Position numbers and translations under genes: made by a program | Notes under the pieces: generated by a model | Told to the model about the DNA's origin: nothing | Seen by the model: only the letters and a program-made list of their open reading frames with translations | The model's database searches: none | Shown: piece by piece, positions 33,729 through 41,964 of the stretch | Layout of the letters: each line of letters begins with the position of its first letter | Position numbering within the stretch: the stretch's first letter is position 1 | NCBI RefSeq assembly: GCF_013618865.1 | Contig: NZ_JABSOE010000027.1 | Location: 1 to 56,893, forward strand | Origin: Phocaeicola faecicola | GTDB taxonomy: Bacteria > Bacteroidota > Bacteroidia > Bacteroidales > Bacteroidaceae | Reading direction: 5' to 3' | DNA: 56,893 nucleotides

Positions 33729-34334
33729 ATGACTTTTACTGAGCTTTGTAATCCGATATTTGTGCAGTCTATCGATGACTATCACAAGACAGACGACGTG
33801 AATACTCCCATTAACAATCCTTATCCTGTAAAAAGTATTGAATACTACCTTTACCTGAAAAACTGGATTGATACTGTACAGTGGCACTTTGAGGACATTA
33901 TCCGCGATCCGAACATCAACCCGGACGAAGCTCTGGTACTGAAGCGCCGCATCGACAAGTCGAATCAGGACCGTACCGACCTGGTGGAACTGATTGACAG
34001 CTATTTCCTTGACAAGTACAAAGACGTACAGGTAGCCGCCGATGCAAGCATCAATACGGAAAGCCCGGCATGGGCCATCGACCGCCTGTCTATTCTGGCT
34101 CTGAAAATCTATCATATGCGCAAGGAAGTGGAGCGTACGGATACCGACGCTCAGCACCGCGATGCCTGCAAGGCGAAACTGGATGTACTGCTGGAGCAGC
34201 AGAAAGACCTGTCGGCTGCCATCGACCGTCTGCTGGAAGACATTGAAAGCGGACACAAGTACATGAAGGTTTACAAACAGATGAAGATGTATAACGATCC
34301 GAATCTGAATCCGGTGCTTTACGGACAAAAATAA
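33729..34334 (+). CDS. DUF4254 protein
   Basis: A soluble, mostly helical protein of 201 residues, started at MTFTELCNPIF (33729), which fits the promoter; the frame extends 14 codons further. No catalytic motif is evident. Recognisable family features are the N-terminal YHKTDDVNTPINNPY, LKNWIDTVQWHFEDIIRDPNI, RRIDKSNQDRTDLVELIDSYF, SPAWAIDRLSILALKIYHM and a coiled-coil-like stretch around LDVLLEQQKDLSAAIDRLLEDIESG. From memory DUF4254 genes often stand next to a GT9 heptosyltransferase-like gene in Bacteroidetes, as here (nine bases between stop and start). That suggests a role in LOS core assembly, for example as a partner or regulator. Confidence 0.88.
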   Translation: MTFTELCNPIFVQSIDDYHKTDDVNTPINNPYPVKSIEYYLYLKNWIDTVQWHFEDIIRDPNINPDEALVLKRRIDKSNQDRTDLVELIDSYFLDKYKDVQVAADASINTESPAWAIDRLSILALKIYHMRKEVERTDTDAQHRDACKAKLDVLLEQQKDLSAAIDRLLEDIESGHKYMKVYKQMKMYNDPNLNPVLYGQK

Positions 34335-34343
34335 GATTGCTGA

Positions 34344-35378
34344 ATGGCTAAAATACTGGTTGTCCGTTTTTCAGCACTGGGCGATGTGGCCATGACTGTG
34401 CCGGTACTCTACTCCTTTGCCCGCCGTTATCCCCAGCACCAGCTGGTGGTGCTGAGCCGCCCTCATATGGCTTGCCTTTTCGAGAATGCTCCTGCCAACC
34501 TGACGTTCAGGGAGGCCGACCTGAAAGGGAAATACAAGGGATTCAAGGGACTGCTCCGGCTGTCGGGCGAATTACGGAAAGAATCATTCGATGCTGTGGC
34601 AGACCTGCACGATGTGCTGCGCAGTAAAGTAATAGACTGGGGATTCCGCCTCTGCGGGATCCCTGTTGCCGTAATAAATAAGGGCCGGAAAGAGAAGAAG
34701 CAGCTGACCGCCGCCAGGCACAAGCGGCTGGTTCCTTTGCGGAAGTCCATCCAGCGCTATGTGGATGTCTTCAACAAGTTGGGCTTCGAGTTCCCGCTCA
34801 CCTTTCAGTCGCTTTTTGAAGACGTTCCTGCCGATGTCTCCTTTGCCGAAGAGGTTTTTTCGGATAAGACCATCAAATACGTAGGCATTGCCCCCTTTGC
34901 GGCACATCCGGGAAAGATTTACCCTCTGGACAAGATGGAAGAAGTGATAGCCAGTCTGGCCAAGGTACCTGATGTCCGCGTCCTTTTGTTCGGAGGCGGA
35001 AAGCGGGAAAAAGACTTGCTGGAAACCTGGCAGAGCCGGTATTCCGGAGTTTTCTCTCTGGCAGGAAAGTACCGTCTGGGACAGGAACTGGCCATTATGA
35101 GCAAACTGTCGGTCATGGTGGCCATGGATTCGGGCAACATGCACCTGGCCTCACTGGTCCGCGTGCCGGTAGTGTCAATCTGGGGCGCCACTCATCCTTA
35201 TGCCGGTTTCATGCCCTGGGGAGAAGAGCGTACCACCGTTATCCAGACCGACCTTCCGTGCCGTCCCTGCTCCATCTTTGGCAACAAGCCCTGCTGGAGG
35301 AAGGATTATGCCTGCATGTGCTACATCGATCCGCAGAAGATTGTGGAAGAGGTGGTCAGAATCACGCATTTCTCTTGA
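34344..35378 (+). CDS. Glycosyltransferase family 9 (heptosyltransferase-like)
   Basis: Transfers a sugar, classically ADP-heptose, to the inner core of lipopolysaccharide at the cytoplasmic membrane face. The 344 residues show the GT9 N terminus ILVVRFSALGDVAMTVPVL, a central GIAPFAAHPGKIYPLDKMEEV and the acceptor/donor block VMVAMDSGNMHLASLVRVPVVSIWGATHPYAGFMPWG. The C terminus carries several cysteines (PCRPCSIFGNKPCWRKDYACMC), which is known in Bacteroidetes members and may bind metal. Since many Bacteroides cores lack heptose, the donor may differ. Co-transcribed with the DUF4254 gene; first enzyme of the LOS-type cluster. Confidence 0.92.
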   Translation: MAKILVVRFSALGDVAMTVPVLYSFARRYPQHQLVVLSRPHMACLFENAPANLTFREADLKGKYKGFKGLLRLSGELRKESFDAVADLHDVLRSKVIDWGFRLCGIPVAVINKGRKEKKQLTAARHKRLVPLRKSIQRYVDVFNKLGFEFPLTFQSLFEDVPADVSFAEEVFSDKTIKYVGIAPFAAHPGKIYPLDKMEEVIASLAKVPDVRVLLFGGGKREKDLLETWQSRYSGVFSLAGKYRLGQELAIMSKLSVMVAMDSGNMHLASLVRVPVVSIWGATHPYAGFMPWGEERTTVIQTDLPCRPCSIFGNKPCWRKDYACMCYIDPQKIVEEVVRITHFS

Positions 35379-35405
35379 CGGGAAGGGGTAAAATTAGTAC
35401 GTTTG
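35374..35405 (+). promoter_or_regulatory. Putative promoter of the lipid A acyltransferase gene
   Basis: CTTG (35374-35377), 20-base spacer, TACGTTTG (35398-35405, exact TAnnTTTG). The leader of about 80 bases contains a small GCTGCC/GGCAGC hairpin. Confidence 0.55.
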
Positions 35406-35490
35406 CATTCATTATGCTGCCGTGGGCAGCCGGGGATTTATTCATGAAGTGAAGTTTATAACAGACAGGATGGTTTTGTAGTTTTATCAC

Positions 35491-36417
35491 ATGAAAAATA
35501 TAGGATATTACATTGGTTTCGCACTCTGGTATCTGGTTTCTCTTCTTCCATTGCGGGTGCTTTACTGGATTTCCGATTTGCTTTATTATCTGTTGTATTA
35601 CGTGGTCCGCTACCGGAAACGCGTGGTGTACAGCAATCTGGAATCTTCCTTTCCGGAGAAGTCGCCAAAGGAGATTGAGAAGATCGCCAAGGAGTTTTAT
35701 GCCTTTTTCTGTGACTATATCGTAGAAACCATCAAGCTGTTTTCAATCAGTGAGAAAGAGATGCGCCGACGGATGCGCTTTGAGGGGCTGGACGAACTGA
35801 ACAAGGATTTTGCCAGCGGGCGTTCGGTCTCTGTCTATCTGGGGCATTACTGCAACTGGGAGTGGATCAGTTCGCTGGGTATTCATTGCAACGTGCAGTG
35901 CGGCCAGATTTATCATCCGCTGGAAAACAAGATTTTCGACCGTCTCTTCCTGTATATGAGAGGCCGTTTCAAGGCTCAGTCCATCGAGATGGATGCCACG
36001 TTCCTGACCGTACTGGGATGGAAGAAGAAAGGCATAGTCAACATCGTGGGCTACATTTCCGACCAGGTACCCGGATATCACAACATCCATTACTGGACCG
36101 ACTTCCTGCATCATGACACTCCCGTTTTTACCGGAGCTGAACGCATCTCCAAAATCATGGATACCAGTGTGTATTACATTGACATTGAACGTCCCAAGCG
36201 AGGACATTACGTGGCACGGATGGTGAAAATAGCCGATACGCTGAGTGACAAACCGATTTTCTATGCTACGGAACGTTATTTCAGACTGCTGGAAGATACC
36301 ATCTGCCGTCATCCTCAATACTGGCTCTGGAGCCATAAGCGCTGGAAACGCACGCGCGAGGAATTCAACCGCCTCTTCTCGGAAGAGGAACGCAAGAAGC
36401 GTCTCAGCCGTTTGTAG
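35491..36417 (+). CDS. Lipid A late acyltransferase (LpxL/HtrB-like)
   Basis: Adds a secondary acyl chain to the lipid A precursor, using acyl-ACP, at the inner membrane. The 308 residues begin with a hydrophobic helix (residues 7-38) and show the HX4E catalytic motif as H119 and E124 in LGHYCNWEW, followed by the LpxL-type YHPLENKIFDRLF, the VGYISDQVPG block and TGAERISKIMDTSVYYIDIERPKRGHY. A basic C terminus ends KKRLSRL. Bacteroides lipid A is usually penta-acylated, consistent with one late acyltransferase. Its last 14 bases overlap the convergent GT gene. It sits between core glycosyltransferases, supporting a lipid A/LOS locus. Confidence 0.92.
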   Translation: MKNIGYYIGFALWYLVSLLPLRVLYWISDLLYYLLYYVVRYRKRVVYSNLESSFPEKSPKEIEKIAKEFYAFFCDYIVETIKLFSISEKEMRRRMRFEGLDELNKDFASGRSVSVYLGHYCNWEWISSLGIHCNVQCGQIYHPLENKIFDRLFLYMRGRFKAQSIEMDATFLTVLGWKKKGIVNIVGYISDQVPGYHNIHYWTDFLHHDTPVFTGAERISKIMDTSVYYIDIERPKRGHYVARMVKIADTLSDKPIFYATERYFRLLEDTICRHPQYWLWSHKRWKRTREEFNRLFSEEERKKRLSRL

Positions 36418-37252
36418 TACTCCGGCTGAACAGACGGTTCAGACGGAACAACCCTGCGGTGAAGTGACACTGCAGGCTCTTTCCCATCCGTTTGATCCAG
36501 TCTTTCCATTTCCGCGGTTCCGAGGCATTGGCCTGAGTACCCCTTACTCCCTCGGCCGAAATGCGTGAGGCAAGTACCGCCTGTCCGCCGAAATGCTTCC
36601 GCTCCATTTTCTCCGGCAGGAAACAGAACGCCTCCAGTTGTGCGGAAGTACAGATACAGGCCGTCAGCACCGACTGGTCGTGACGGTGTTCCTTGAAGAA
36701 AGCACACTCCTTGCTCCGGTTCTCGGGCAATACATCGGTAAACAGTTCCGGCCGTGTCCGGGCCAGTTCATACCACCGCTCCACGACATCATTCTCTCCC
36801 TCCTTGCGGATCATGAAAAAGGTTGCCTGTACCTGCCGTGCATATTTCCACCACTGTATGCAAGGGGTGAAGAAATCGAATACCTCTTTTTTGCACCATT
36901 TCCGGTTCTTTCCCTCTGCAATGAAGAACAGTGCCTTCTTGTGGGCTATCCGCTGCAGGTAACGCTGCCAGTCGGGATGCGGCAGGAGCGTACATCCGGC
37001 ATCCGCATACACCAGCACATCCCCCTCCTGCATTTGCTGCCAGGTATTCCATACCGCCCAGGGTTTCCATAGCCAGTATCCTCCACCGCGTGGATAACGC
37101 GCTGCATACGTCTTGAAAGGTTCCGGCAGCTGCTCATCCGTATACCCGATGATTTCGTGAAACACTCCGGTCTGCTCCGCCTCCTTGCTGATCCGTGCCA
37201 CAGATTCCCGGTATTTCTTGTCGCCATATGTGATGAAATATACTTTGCCCAT
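36404..37252 (-). CDS. GT-A fold glycosyltransferase, DXD type (GT32-like)
   Basis: A 282-residue protein that looks like a nucleotide-sugar transferase. It begins GKVYFITYGDKKYRES, shows YPRGGGYWLWKPWAVW and then the probable metal/donor motif YADAGC with D84, followed by ECAFFKEHRHDQSVLTACI, a segment resembling the acceptor side of GT8/GT32/capsular transferases. The C terminus is basic and aromatic, suggesting membrane contact. I cannot fix the CAZy family; GT32-like is a guess. It lies on the minus strand, 15 bases downstream of the GT90 gene, with which it probably forms an operon. Its 3' end overlaps the acyltransferase gene by 14 bases. Confidence 0.8.
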   Translation of the reverse strand: MGKVYFITYGDKKYRESVARISKEAEQTGVFHEIIGYTDEQLPEPFKTYAARYPRGGGYWLWKPWAVWNTWQQMQEGDVLVYADAGCTLLPHPDWQRYLQRIAHKKALFFIAEGKNRKWCKKEVFDFFTPCIQWWKYARQVQATFFMIRKEGENDVVERWYELARTRPELFTDVLPENRSKECAFFKEHRHDQSVLTACICTSAQLEAFCFLPEKMERKHFGGQAVLASRISAEGVRGTQANASEPRKWKDWIKRMGKSLQCHFTAGLFRLNRLFSRSTTNG

Positions 37253-37267
37253 CGAGGTAAATGAAAA

Positions 37268-38224
37268 TTAATTGGTAAAACGGAAATATTTCTGCAAGAC
37301 CAGCAGCGAGATCAGTCTTTCTCTCTTTTTGTTCTGGAACTGTCTGACATATTCATGTGCATGATTAATAATCTCCTGTGCCTTGTCGGGATGCTGGATG
37401 TAATACGTCACCTTCTCGATCAGGTCGGAATAGTCGGGACGGATTTCAATGTAATGATAATCCGGAATCAGCCTTCCCTCCATGAACCAGGTCTCGCAGG
37501 TAGGCCGCGGCATCACCGCTATCGAGTTGGACGACATCACCCATTTCAGGTTGCTTGCCACATCATTCCCCTCAAGGGCCATGATGAACTTATAGTCCAG
37601 GTGCTTGTACAGCGTCATCTTGTCGGCATGCGGAATGGGAGGATTATAACCCACATCCCCCACGTCACACATCGGATGGTTGACATACCGGTTGATGAAA
37701 TCAATCCGGTTGGGCTTTCCGTGCGCCTCTCCCCGGAAGATGATCTTATCCTCTTTTTCCGTAAAAGCCTTGCGGTCTTTCAGAAACACGAAATGCCGGA
37801 TCTTGTCCAGGTTCAGCAACACCGAGTTACGGTTGTCGCCTCCCGTCGGCCGGCTCTTGACCACCGCAGGATACGCCGGAACCGTCGTTACGTCGCCGAA
37901 GACATAGCACCATTTCAGGGAAGGGGAGAACCACCGGGTGAATTCGTACGTGTCAAAGAAATACACACTCTTGTTCCCTTTCAGCCGGTGCGCCCCCAAC
38001 AGCGGTGCGTCGGCCGGAAGAGCCGTCTTCTCCGACAGTTTGTTGTAATAGTCCACCCTGTCGAGGATATAGGCCTTGTCTGCCCTGCCTTCGAGTGCAT
38101 GCAACGTCTTCTCCAGCTTCTTTCTCAACAGCGAAGAAGGCATCAGGTAGCGGAATATCCCCTTGATATAATACGGAAGCTTAGGGTTTTTCCCGCTGTG
38201 TAATAATGTAGCTAGCTTTTCCAT
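37268..38224 (-). CDS. Glycosyltransferase family 90 (CAP10/LpsA-like)
   Basis: A 318-residue protein of the GT90 family (fungal CAP10, animal POGLUT, bacterial LPS xylosyl/glucosyltransferases). I start at the ATG at 38224 (MEKLATLLHSGK); the longer frame is unsupported. Family blocks visible are IIFRGEAHGKPNRIDFINRY, YKHLDYKFIMALEGNDVASNLKW, SSNSIAVMPRPTCETWFMEGRLIPDYHYIEI and DYSDLIEKVTYYIQHP with a final basic QNKKRERLISL. In LOS synthesis such enzymes add an outer core sugar; donor specificity cannot be told. First gene of the short leftward operon with the GT32-like gene. Confidence 0.9.
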   Translation of the reverse strand: MEKLATLLHSGKNPKLPYYIKGIFRYLMPSSLLRKKLEKTLHALEGRADKAYILDRVDYYNKLSEKTALPADAPLLGAHRLKGNKSVYFFDTYEFTRWFSPSLKWCYVFGDVTTVPAYPAVVKSRPTGGDNRNSVLLNLDKIRHFVFLKDRKAFTEKEDKIIFRGEAHGKPNRIDFINRYVNHPMCDVGDVGYNPPIPHADKMTLYKHLDYKFIMALEGNDVASNLKWVMSSNSIAVMPRPTCETWFMEGRLIPDYHYIEIRPDYSDLIEKVTYYIQHPDKAQEIINHAHEYVRQFQNKKRERLISLLVLQKYFRFTN

Positions 38225-38243
38225 GAAGCGTTTTTTTAGATAG

Positions 38244-38251
38244 CAAAAATA
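38244..38251 (-). promoter_or_regulatory. Putative -7 box for the GT90 operon
   Basis: Leftward TATTTTTG, an exact TAnnTTTG match, 20 bases before the GT90 start codon, which supports the shorter start choice. No clear -33 box. Confidence 0.5.
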
Positions 38252-38315
38252 TAAATAATTGGATAAACTTGCGGTTATTTTGTATACTTCTTTTAGGGTT
38301 TTGTGGTTTTTGTTA

Positions 38316-38323
38316 TATCTTTG
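38316..38323 (+). promoter_or_regulatory. Putative -7 box for the GT11-GT2-WbsX operon
   Basis: TATCTTTG, an exact TAnnTTTG match, 40 bases before the GT11 start codon. The T-rich sequence TTTTAGG at the -33 distance is a partial match. Divergent from the GT90 promoter about 65 bases away. Confidence 0.55.
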
Positions 38324-38362
38324 CAAGGGAGACAAATGTGGGATAAATTATAAAGTGTAGAT

Positions 38363-39172
38363 ATGATTTTTGTGAAAGGATATGGGCAAATGTGTAATAA
38401 TATTTTGCAGTATGCCCATGCTTATGCTTTTGGGCGCGAATATGGAGTAAAGGTGATTTCGATGCGTTTTGCCTATAAATACCGCTTCTTTGCGATTTGC
38501 CGTGAGAAGTTTCACACTCCGCTGGTTTATCTGTTTGCCAAGTTCATGATCAAGGCCCGTCTGATTAAATGTTTCTGGCTGGAAACCCCGGAAACGGTGA
38601 CTCCGCAGGTGCTGGAAGAACTCAAAACCAAGAAATTCATCGCGCTTGACGGTTGGCATTTCCGCTTTCCCCATTTGTTCATGAAATACCGCTCCGAAAT
38701 ACTGTCCCAGTTTTCTTTCAAGGAAAATGTCATTGCAGCACGGAAGGAATTGCTGTCATCCCTGCCGGAATACGATATCCGCCTGGGGGTACATATCCGC
38801 CGGGGGGATTATGCCAACTGGATGGGAGGAAAGTTCTTTTTCGATGATACCGTATATATCAACAAAATCAACCAGTTCCGGGCTTTGTTTCCCGGCAAGC
38901 GGGTACAGGTGCTGATCTGTACGAACGACCGGCATCTGGATATTGCAAAATACCGCAACAGTGTGCATGAAGATGTACATTTATCCGACGGCAATATGGC
39001 CGAGGATCTGTATACGCTGTCGGAATGTGATTATTTGATTGGTCCTAAAAGCACCTATTCACTTATGGCTGCTTTCTATCATGATCGTCCTTTACATTGG
39101 ATTATGGATAAAGACCGCCCTCTTACGATGGAGGAGTTCACTTTATTCGAGAATTTATTTATGACAGTATGA
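38363..39172 (+). CDS. Glycosyltransferase family 11 (alpha-1,2-fucosyltransferase-like)
   Basis: A 269-residue protein with the GT11 plan: an N-terminal GYGQMCNNILQYAHAYAFGREYGV in place of the common GxGNQMFQYA, and the GDP-binding HIRRGDY motif at residues 144-150, shared by alpha-1,2, alpha-1,6 and O-fucosyltransferases. Later DGNMAEDLYTLSECDYLIGPKSTYSLMAAFY matches the family's C-terminal block, where the GPSTFS-like serine/threonine region binds GDP-fucose. It probably adds fucose, or a related GDP-sugar, to the LOS glycan. First gene of a rightward group, followed 15 bases later by a GT2 gene. Confidence 0.87.
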   Translation: MIFVKGYGQMCNNILQYAHAYAFGREYGVKVISMRFAYKYRFFAICREKFHTPLVYLFAKFMIKARLIKCFWLETPETVTPQVLEELKTKKFIALDGWHFRFPHLFMKYRSEILSQFSFKENVIAARKELLSSLPEYDIRLGVHIRRGDYANWMGGKFFFDDTVYINKINQFRALFPGKRVQVLICTNDRHLDIAKYRNSVHEDVHLSDGNMAEDLYTLSECDYLIGPKSTYSLMAAFYHDRPLHWIMDKDRPLTMEEFTLFENLFMTV

Positions 39173-39187
39173 AAAAGTAATTACTGT

Positions 39188-39994
39188 ATGAAAGCGACTA
39201 TTACGTTATTGATTTCTACTTATAACTGGAAAGAGGCGTTGCAGTTATGTTTGCAGAGTATCCTGGTTCAGACACGCCTTCCCGATGAAATCGTGATTGC
39301 CGATGACGGTTCACGTGAGGATACGAAGGAGGTCATCGATCAGTTCAGGGAACAGATTTCGGTTCCGGTCATTCATGTGTGGCAGGAGGACCATGGCTTC
39401 AGAAAGACCATTATCATGAACAAGGCAGTGGCTCAGGCACACGGAGACTATCTGATACAGATTGACGGTGATGTGATTCTGGAAAGACATTTTATCAAAG
39501 ACCATGTGGAGATGATGGAAGAGGGATATTATGTCTGTGGAAGCCGGACCAAGATCGGCCCGATTGTAACGAATAAACTCTTGACTGACACAAACCTGAG
39601 ACTGAAGCTCTCGCAACTGAAGCTCTCGTTTGTACTCAACGGTATCCGCTCGGCGGTGCTTCGCCGTTTTCTCTCGAAGCGTTATGCCCGTAAGATTGAC
39701 CACATGCGCGGCTGCAACTTTGCCTGCTGGCGCAGTGACTTTATCAAGGTAAACGGATACAATGAGAACTTGCTGGAATGGGGACACGAAGACGGGGAAC
39801 TGGTGTATCGTCTCCACTTTGCCGGAGTAGAGAAAAAAGCCCTGAAAATGGGAGGTATTGTGTACCATCTGTGGCATAAGGAATCTTCCCGCCATAACGA
39901 ACAGGCCCACTTCAAGGCCCTGGAAGAAGTCAAGAGCGGTAAGTTGAAATGGTGTAATAATGGAATTGACAAGTATTTGAAGAATAATGGATAA
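39188..39994 (+). CDS. Glycosyltransferase family 2, with galactosyltransferase-type C-terminal domain
   Basis: A 268-residue inverting GT-A enzyme. N-terminal TLLISTYNWKEALQLCLQSIL, donor site IADDGSRED near residue 37, DXD-type QIDGDVI near residue 93, and a Glyco_transf_7C-like end RGCNFACWRSDFIKVNGYNENLLEWGHEDGELVYRL, where the WGHED motif is the usual base/acceptor block. Such enzymes add galactose or GalNAc-like sugars to LOS or capsule chains. The end overlaps the WbsX gene by eight bases, so the two are translated together. Confidence 0.92.
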   Translation: MKATITLLISTYNWKEALQLCLQSILVQTRLPDEIVIADDGSREDTKEVIDQFREQISVPVIHVWQEDHGFRKTIIMNKAVAQAHGDYLIQIDGDVILERHFIKDHVEMMEEGYYVCGSRTKIGPIVTNKLLTDTNLRLKLSQLKLSFVLNGIRSAVLRRFLSKRYARKIDHMRGCNFACWRSDFIKVNGYNENLLEWGHEDGELVYRLHFAGVEKKALKMGGIVYHLWHKESSRHNEQAHFKALEEVKSGKLKWCNNGIDKYLKNNG

Positions 39995-41075
39995 GAAAAA
40001 CGTACGTGTACTGGCTTTGTATTTGCCGCAGTTTCATCCGATACCGGAGAACGATGTATGGTGGAGAAAGGGATTTACCGAATGGATGAATGTCGGAAAG
40101 GCCAGACCGCTGTATCGGGGACATTATCAGCCGCGTGTTCCTGCCGACCTGGGATATTATGACTTGCGTGTGCCGGAAGTAAGGAAGGCACAGGCCGATA
40201 TGGCCAGGGAGTATGGCGTAGAGGGATTCTGCTATTGGCATTACTGGTTTGGCAACGGCAAGCAGTTGCTGGAGCGCCCGTTTGAGGAGGTGCTGCAGTC
40301 GGGGGAGCCTGATTTTCCTTTCTGTCTGGCCTGGGCCAACGAGTCGTGGAGGGGATTCCATCATGGTCTGAAGCGGCGGGAAATTCTGATTGAACAGACT
40401 TATCCTTCCGAGGAGGATCATATTGCCCATTTCTATCATGTACTGAGGGCATTCAAGGACGAGCGTTATGTGAAGGTGGACGGAAAACCGCTGTTTATGG
40501 TGTATCAGCCCTTCCAGTTGCCGGATGCCGCACATTTTATCCAGTTGTGGCAGAAGCTGGCCCGGGAAAACGGACTGAAAGGTATCCACTTTGTGGGTCA
40601 GATTTACGGACCGGAGAAGGCGGATACGGTCAGCGCCCTGGGATTTGACGCGGTGAACATCGTGGGAATGTATAATTATAAGAAACACCGCAATCAGGTG
40701 ACATATCTGTGCCGGAAACTGCGTAAACTGCTGTTCCGCTCGCCGATGATCGAGCCTTACCGGGAAGTGATGAAGTATTTTATCGGCAAGGAAGAGCGGA
40801 AAGAAGACCGGTATCCGACCATTATTCCGAACTGGGACCATACTCCGCGTACCGGAAGACAGGGACTGGTGTTCCACGGGGCTACTCCCGAACGTTTTGA
40901 ACGTCATTTGCAGGATGTGGCACAGGTAGTGGAAGGCAAGCGTCCGGAGCACAACCTGGTCTTTATCAAGTCGTGGAACGAATGGGCAGAAGGAAATTAC
41001 ATGGAACCCGACCTGAAATACGGAATGGCTTATCTGGAAAAACTCAAGGCTTTTGTAGACCGTCTGAGCAAATAA
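39987..41075 (+). CDS. WbsX-like glycosyltransferase (GH99-like fold)
   Basis: A 362-residue member of the WbsX family (PF14307), found in O-antigen and other polysaccharide clusters. The N terminus carries the diagnostic blocks LALYLPQFHPIPENDVWW, KGFTEWMNVGKARPLYRGHYQP and PADLGYYDLRVPEVRKAQADMA. Later come CYWHYWFGNGKQLLERP, LAWANESWRGF and KSWNEWAEGNYMEPD. Sequence resembles endo-mannosidase GH99, and the biochemical reaction of WbsX proteins is poorly defined. It overlaps the GT2 gene by eight bases and ends in front of a strong terminator. Confidence 0.92.
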   Translation: MDKKNVRVLALYLPQFHPIPENDVWWRKGFTEWMNVGKARPLYRGHYQPRVPADLGYYDLRVPEVRKAQADMAREYGVEGFCYWHYWFGNGKQLLERPFEEVLQSGEPDFPFCLAWANESWRGFHHGLKRREILIEQTYPSEEDHIAHFYHVLRAFKDERYVKVDGKPLFMVYQPFQLPDAAHFIQLWQKLARENGLKGIHFVGQIYGPEKADTVSALGFDAVNIVGMYNYKKHRNQVTYLCRKLRKLLFRSPMIEPYREVMKYFIGKEERKEDRYPTIIPNWDHTPRTGRQGLVFHGATPERFERHLQDVAQVVEGKRPEHNLVFIKSWNEWAEGNYMEPDLKYGMAYLEKLKAFVDRLSK

Positions 41076-41090
41076 CCGGCCGGCAACGGC

Positions 41091-41148
41091 CAACGGAAAG
41101 AGGGTGGATTGTCTGTTATCTCGTAAGACAATCCACCCTCTTCCGTTT
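41091..41148 (+). terminator. Terminator after the WbsX gene
   Basis: A long stem: AGAGGGTGGATTGTCT pairs perfectly with AGACAATCCACCCTCT and extends into AACGGA/TCCGTT, followed by TTTTT. It lies between convergent genes and is AT-flanked on both sides, so it may work both ways. Confidence 0.9.
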
Positions 41149-41199
41149 TTATAAGATGATGATTCAACGACGGTTCCGGGGAGCCGGTAGCTTCGCGAC

Positions 41200-41955
41200 T
41201 TAGGAATTTTTCTTTCTTTCCGTCATTTTGGCAAGCATGATGAACTGGTAATACCCTTCCAGGCAAGCCTTGATAAATCCGGCTTTTCCGTCGCGGAATC
41301 CCCCCTTGAAGAGATAGGCCTTCAGAAAACGGAAGGCCGGACGGTAGAAGAAAGCCATGGTACCGTATTTCTTGTGCTTTTTCTTTTCCAGTTCGTACTC
41401 GGTATATTGGTTGGTCTTTCTCAGAATGTCTGCCACACTGTCGTTGGCCAGATGGATGAAAGCCAGTTCCTTGCGGTTTTCCGGAATCTTTTCCACCCGT
41501 CCGTCGACCTCCGGTGAGATGTGTATGATGGGAGGCCAGGAAGTCTTTTCCCTGCGGAAAAACCGGAGAATATAGTCGGGGTAGTGGCAGTGCATGAACT
41601 GTCCCATGAAATAGTTCTTCCGGGGAATGTAGAGTCCGTCCGGGCAGTTGCTTTCCTGGATGCGGCTGTACAAATAGTTCTTGAGTTCGGGTGTCACAAT
41701 CTCATCTGCATCGACTACCAGTACCCAGGGACACCGTGCCTGCTTGATGGCAAAGTCGCGTGCCGGCTCCACAATCTGATGCAGTCCTTTGGGGAAAGTG
41801 ATGATGCGGCAGCCGAAACCGGCGGCTATCCGGCAGGTGTCGTCGGTACTTTCCATGTCACAGACCAGTACTTCGTCAAATTCTTTCACGGCTTCCAGCA
41901 CTTCTTTCAGATGCTTGGAGGCATTGTATGTATTGATTACAACAGATATTTGCAT
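41200..41955 (-). CDS. Glycosyltransferase family 2 (LPS core/KdtX-like)
   Basis: A 251-residue GT2 enzyme of the group containing WaaE/KdtX beta-1,4-glucosyltransferases. It opens ISVVINTYNASKHLKEVLEAV, has EVLVCDMESTDDT at the nucleotide site, VLVVDADEIVTPELK as DXD-type motif, and GQFMHCHYPDYILRFFRREK, a block typical for the KdtX group. The C-terminal half carries aromatic basic helices (KYGTMAFFYRPAFRFLKAYLFKGGFRDG) seen in LOS core enzymes and likely binds the membrane. Nine bases downstream of the GT4 gene, with which it forms a leftward pair. Confidence 0.92.
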   Translation of the reverse strand: MQISVVINTYNASKHLKEVLEAVKEFDEVLVCDMESTDDTCRIAAGFGCRIITFPKGLHQIVEPARDFAIKQARCPWVLVVDADEIVTPELKNYLYSRIQESNCPDGLYIPRKNYFMGQFMHCHYPDYILRFFRREKTSWPPIIHISPEVDGRVEKIPENRKELAFIHLANDSVADILRKTNQYTEYELEKKKHKKYGTMAFFYRPAFRFLKAYLFKGGFRDGKAGFIKACLEGYYQFIMLAKMTERKKNS

Positions 41956-41964
41956 GACAGATTC

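Noticed and set aside
39930..41093. A 387-codon minus-strand frame opposite the WbsX gene
   Set aside because: The plus strand carries all WbsX family blocks; the minus frame has no domain.
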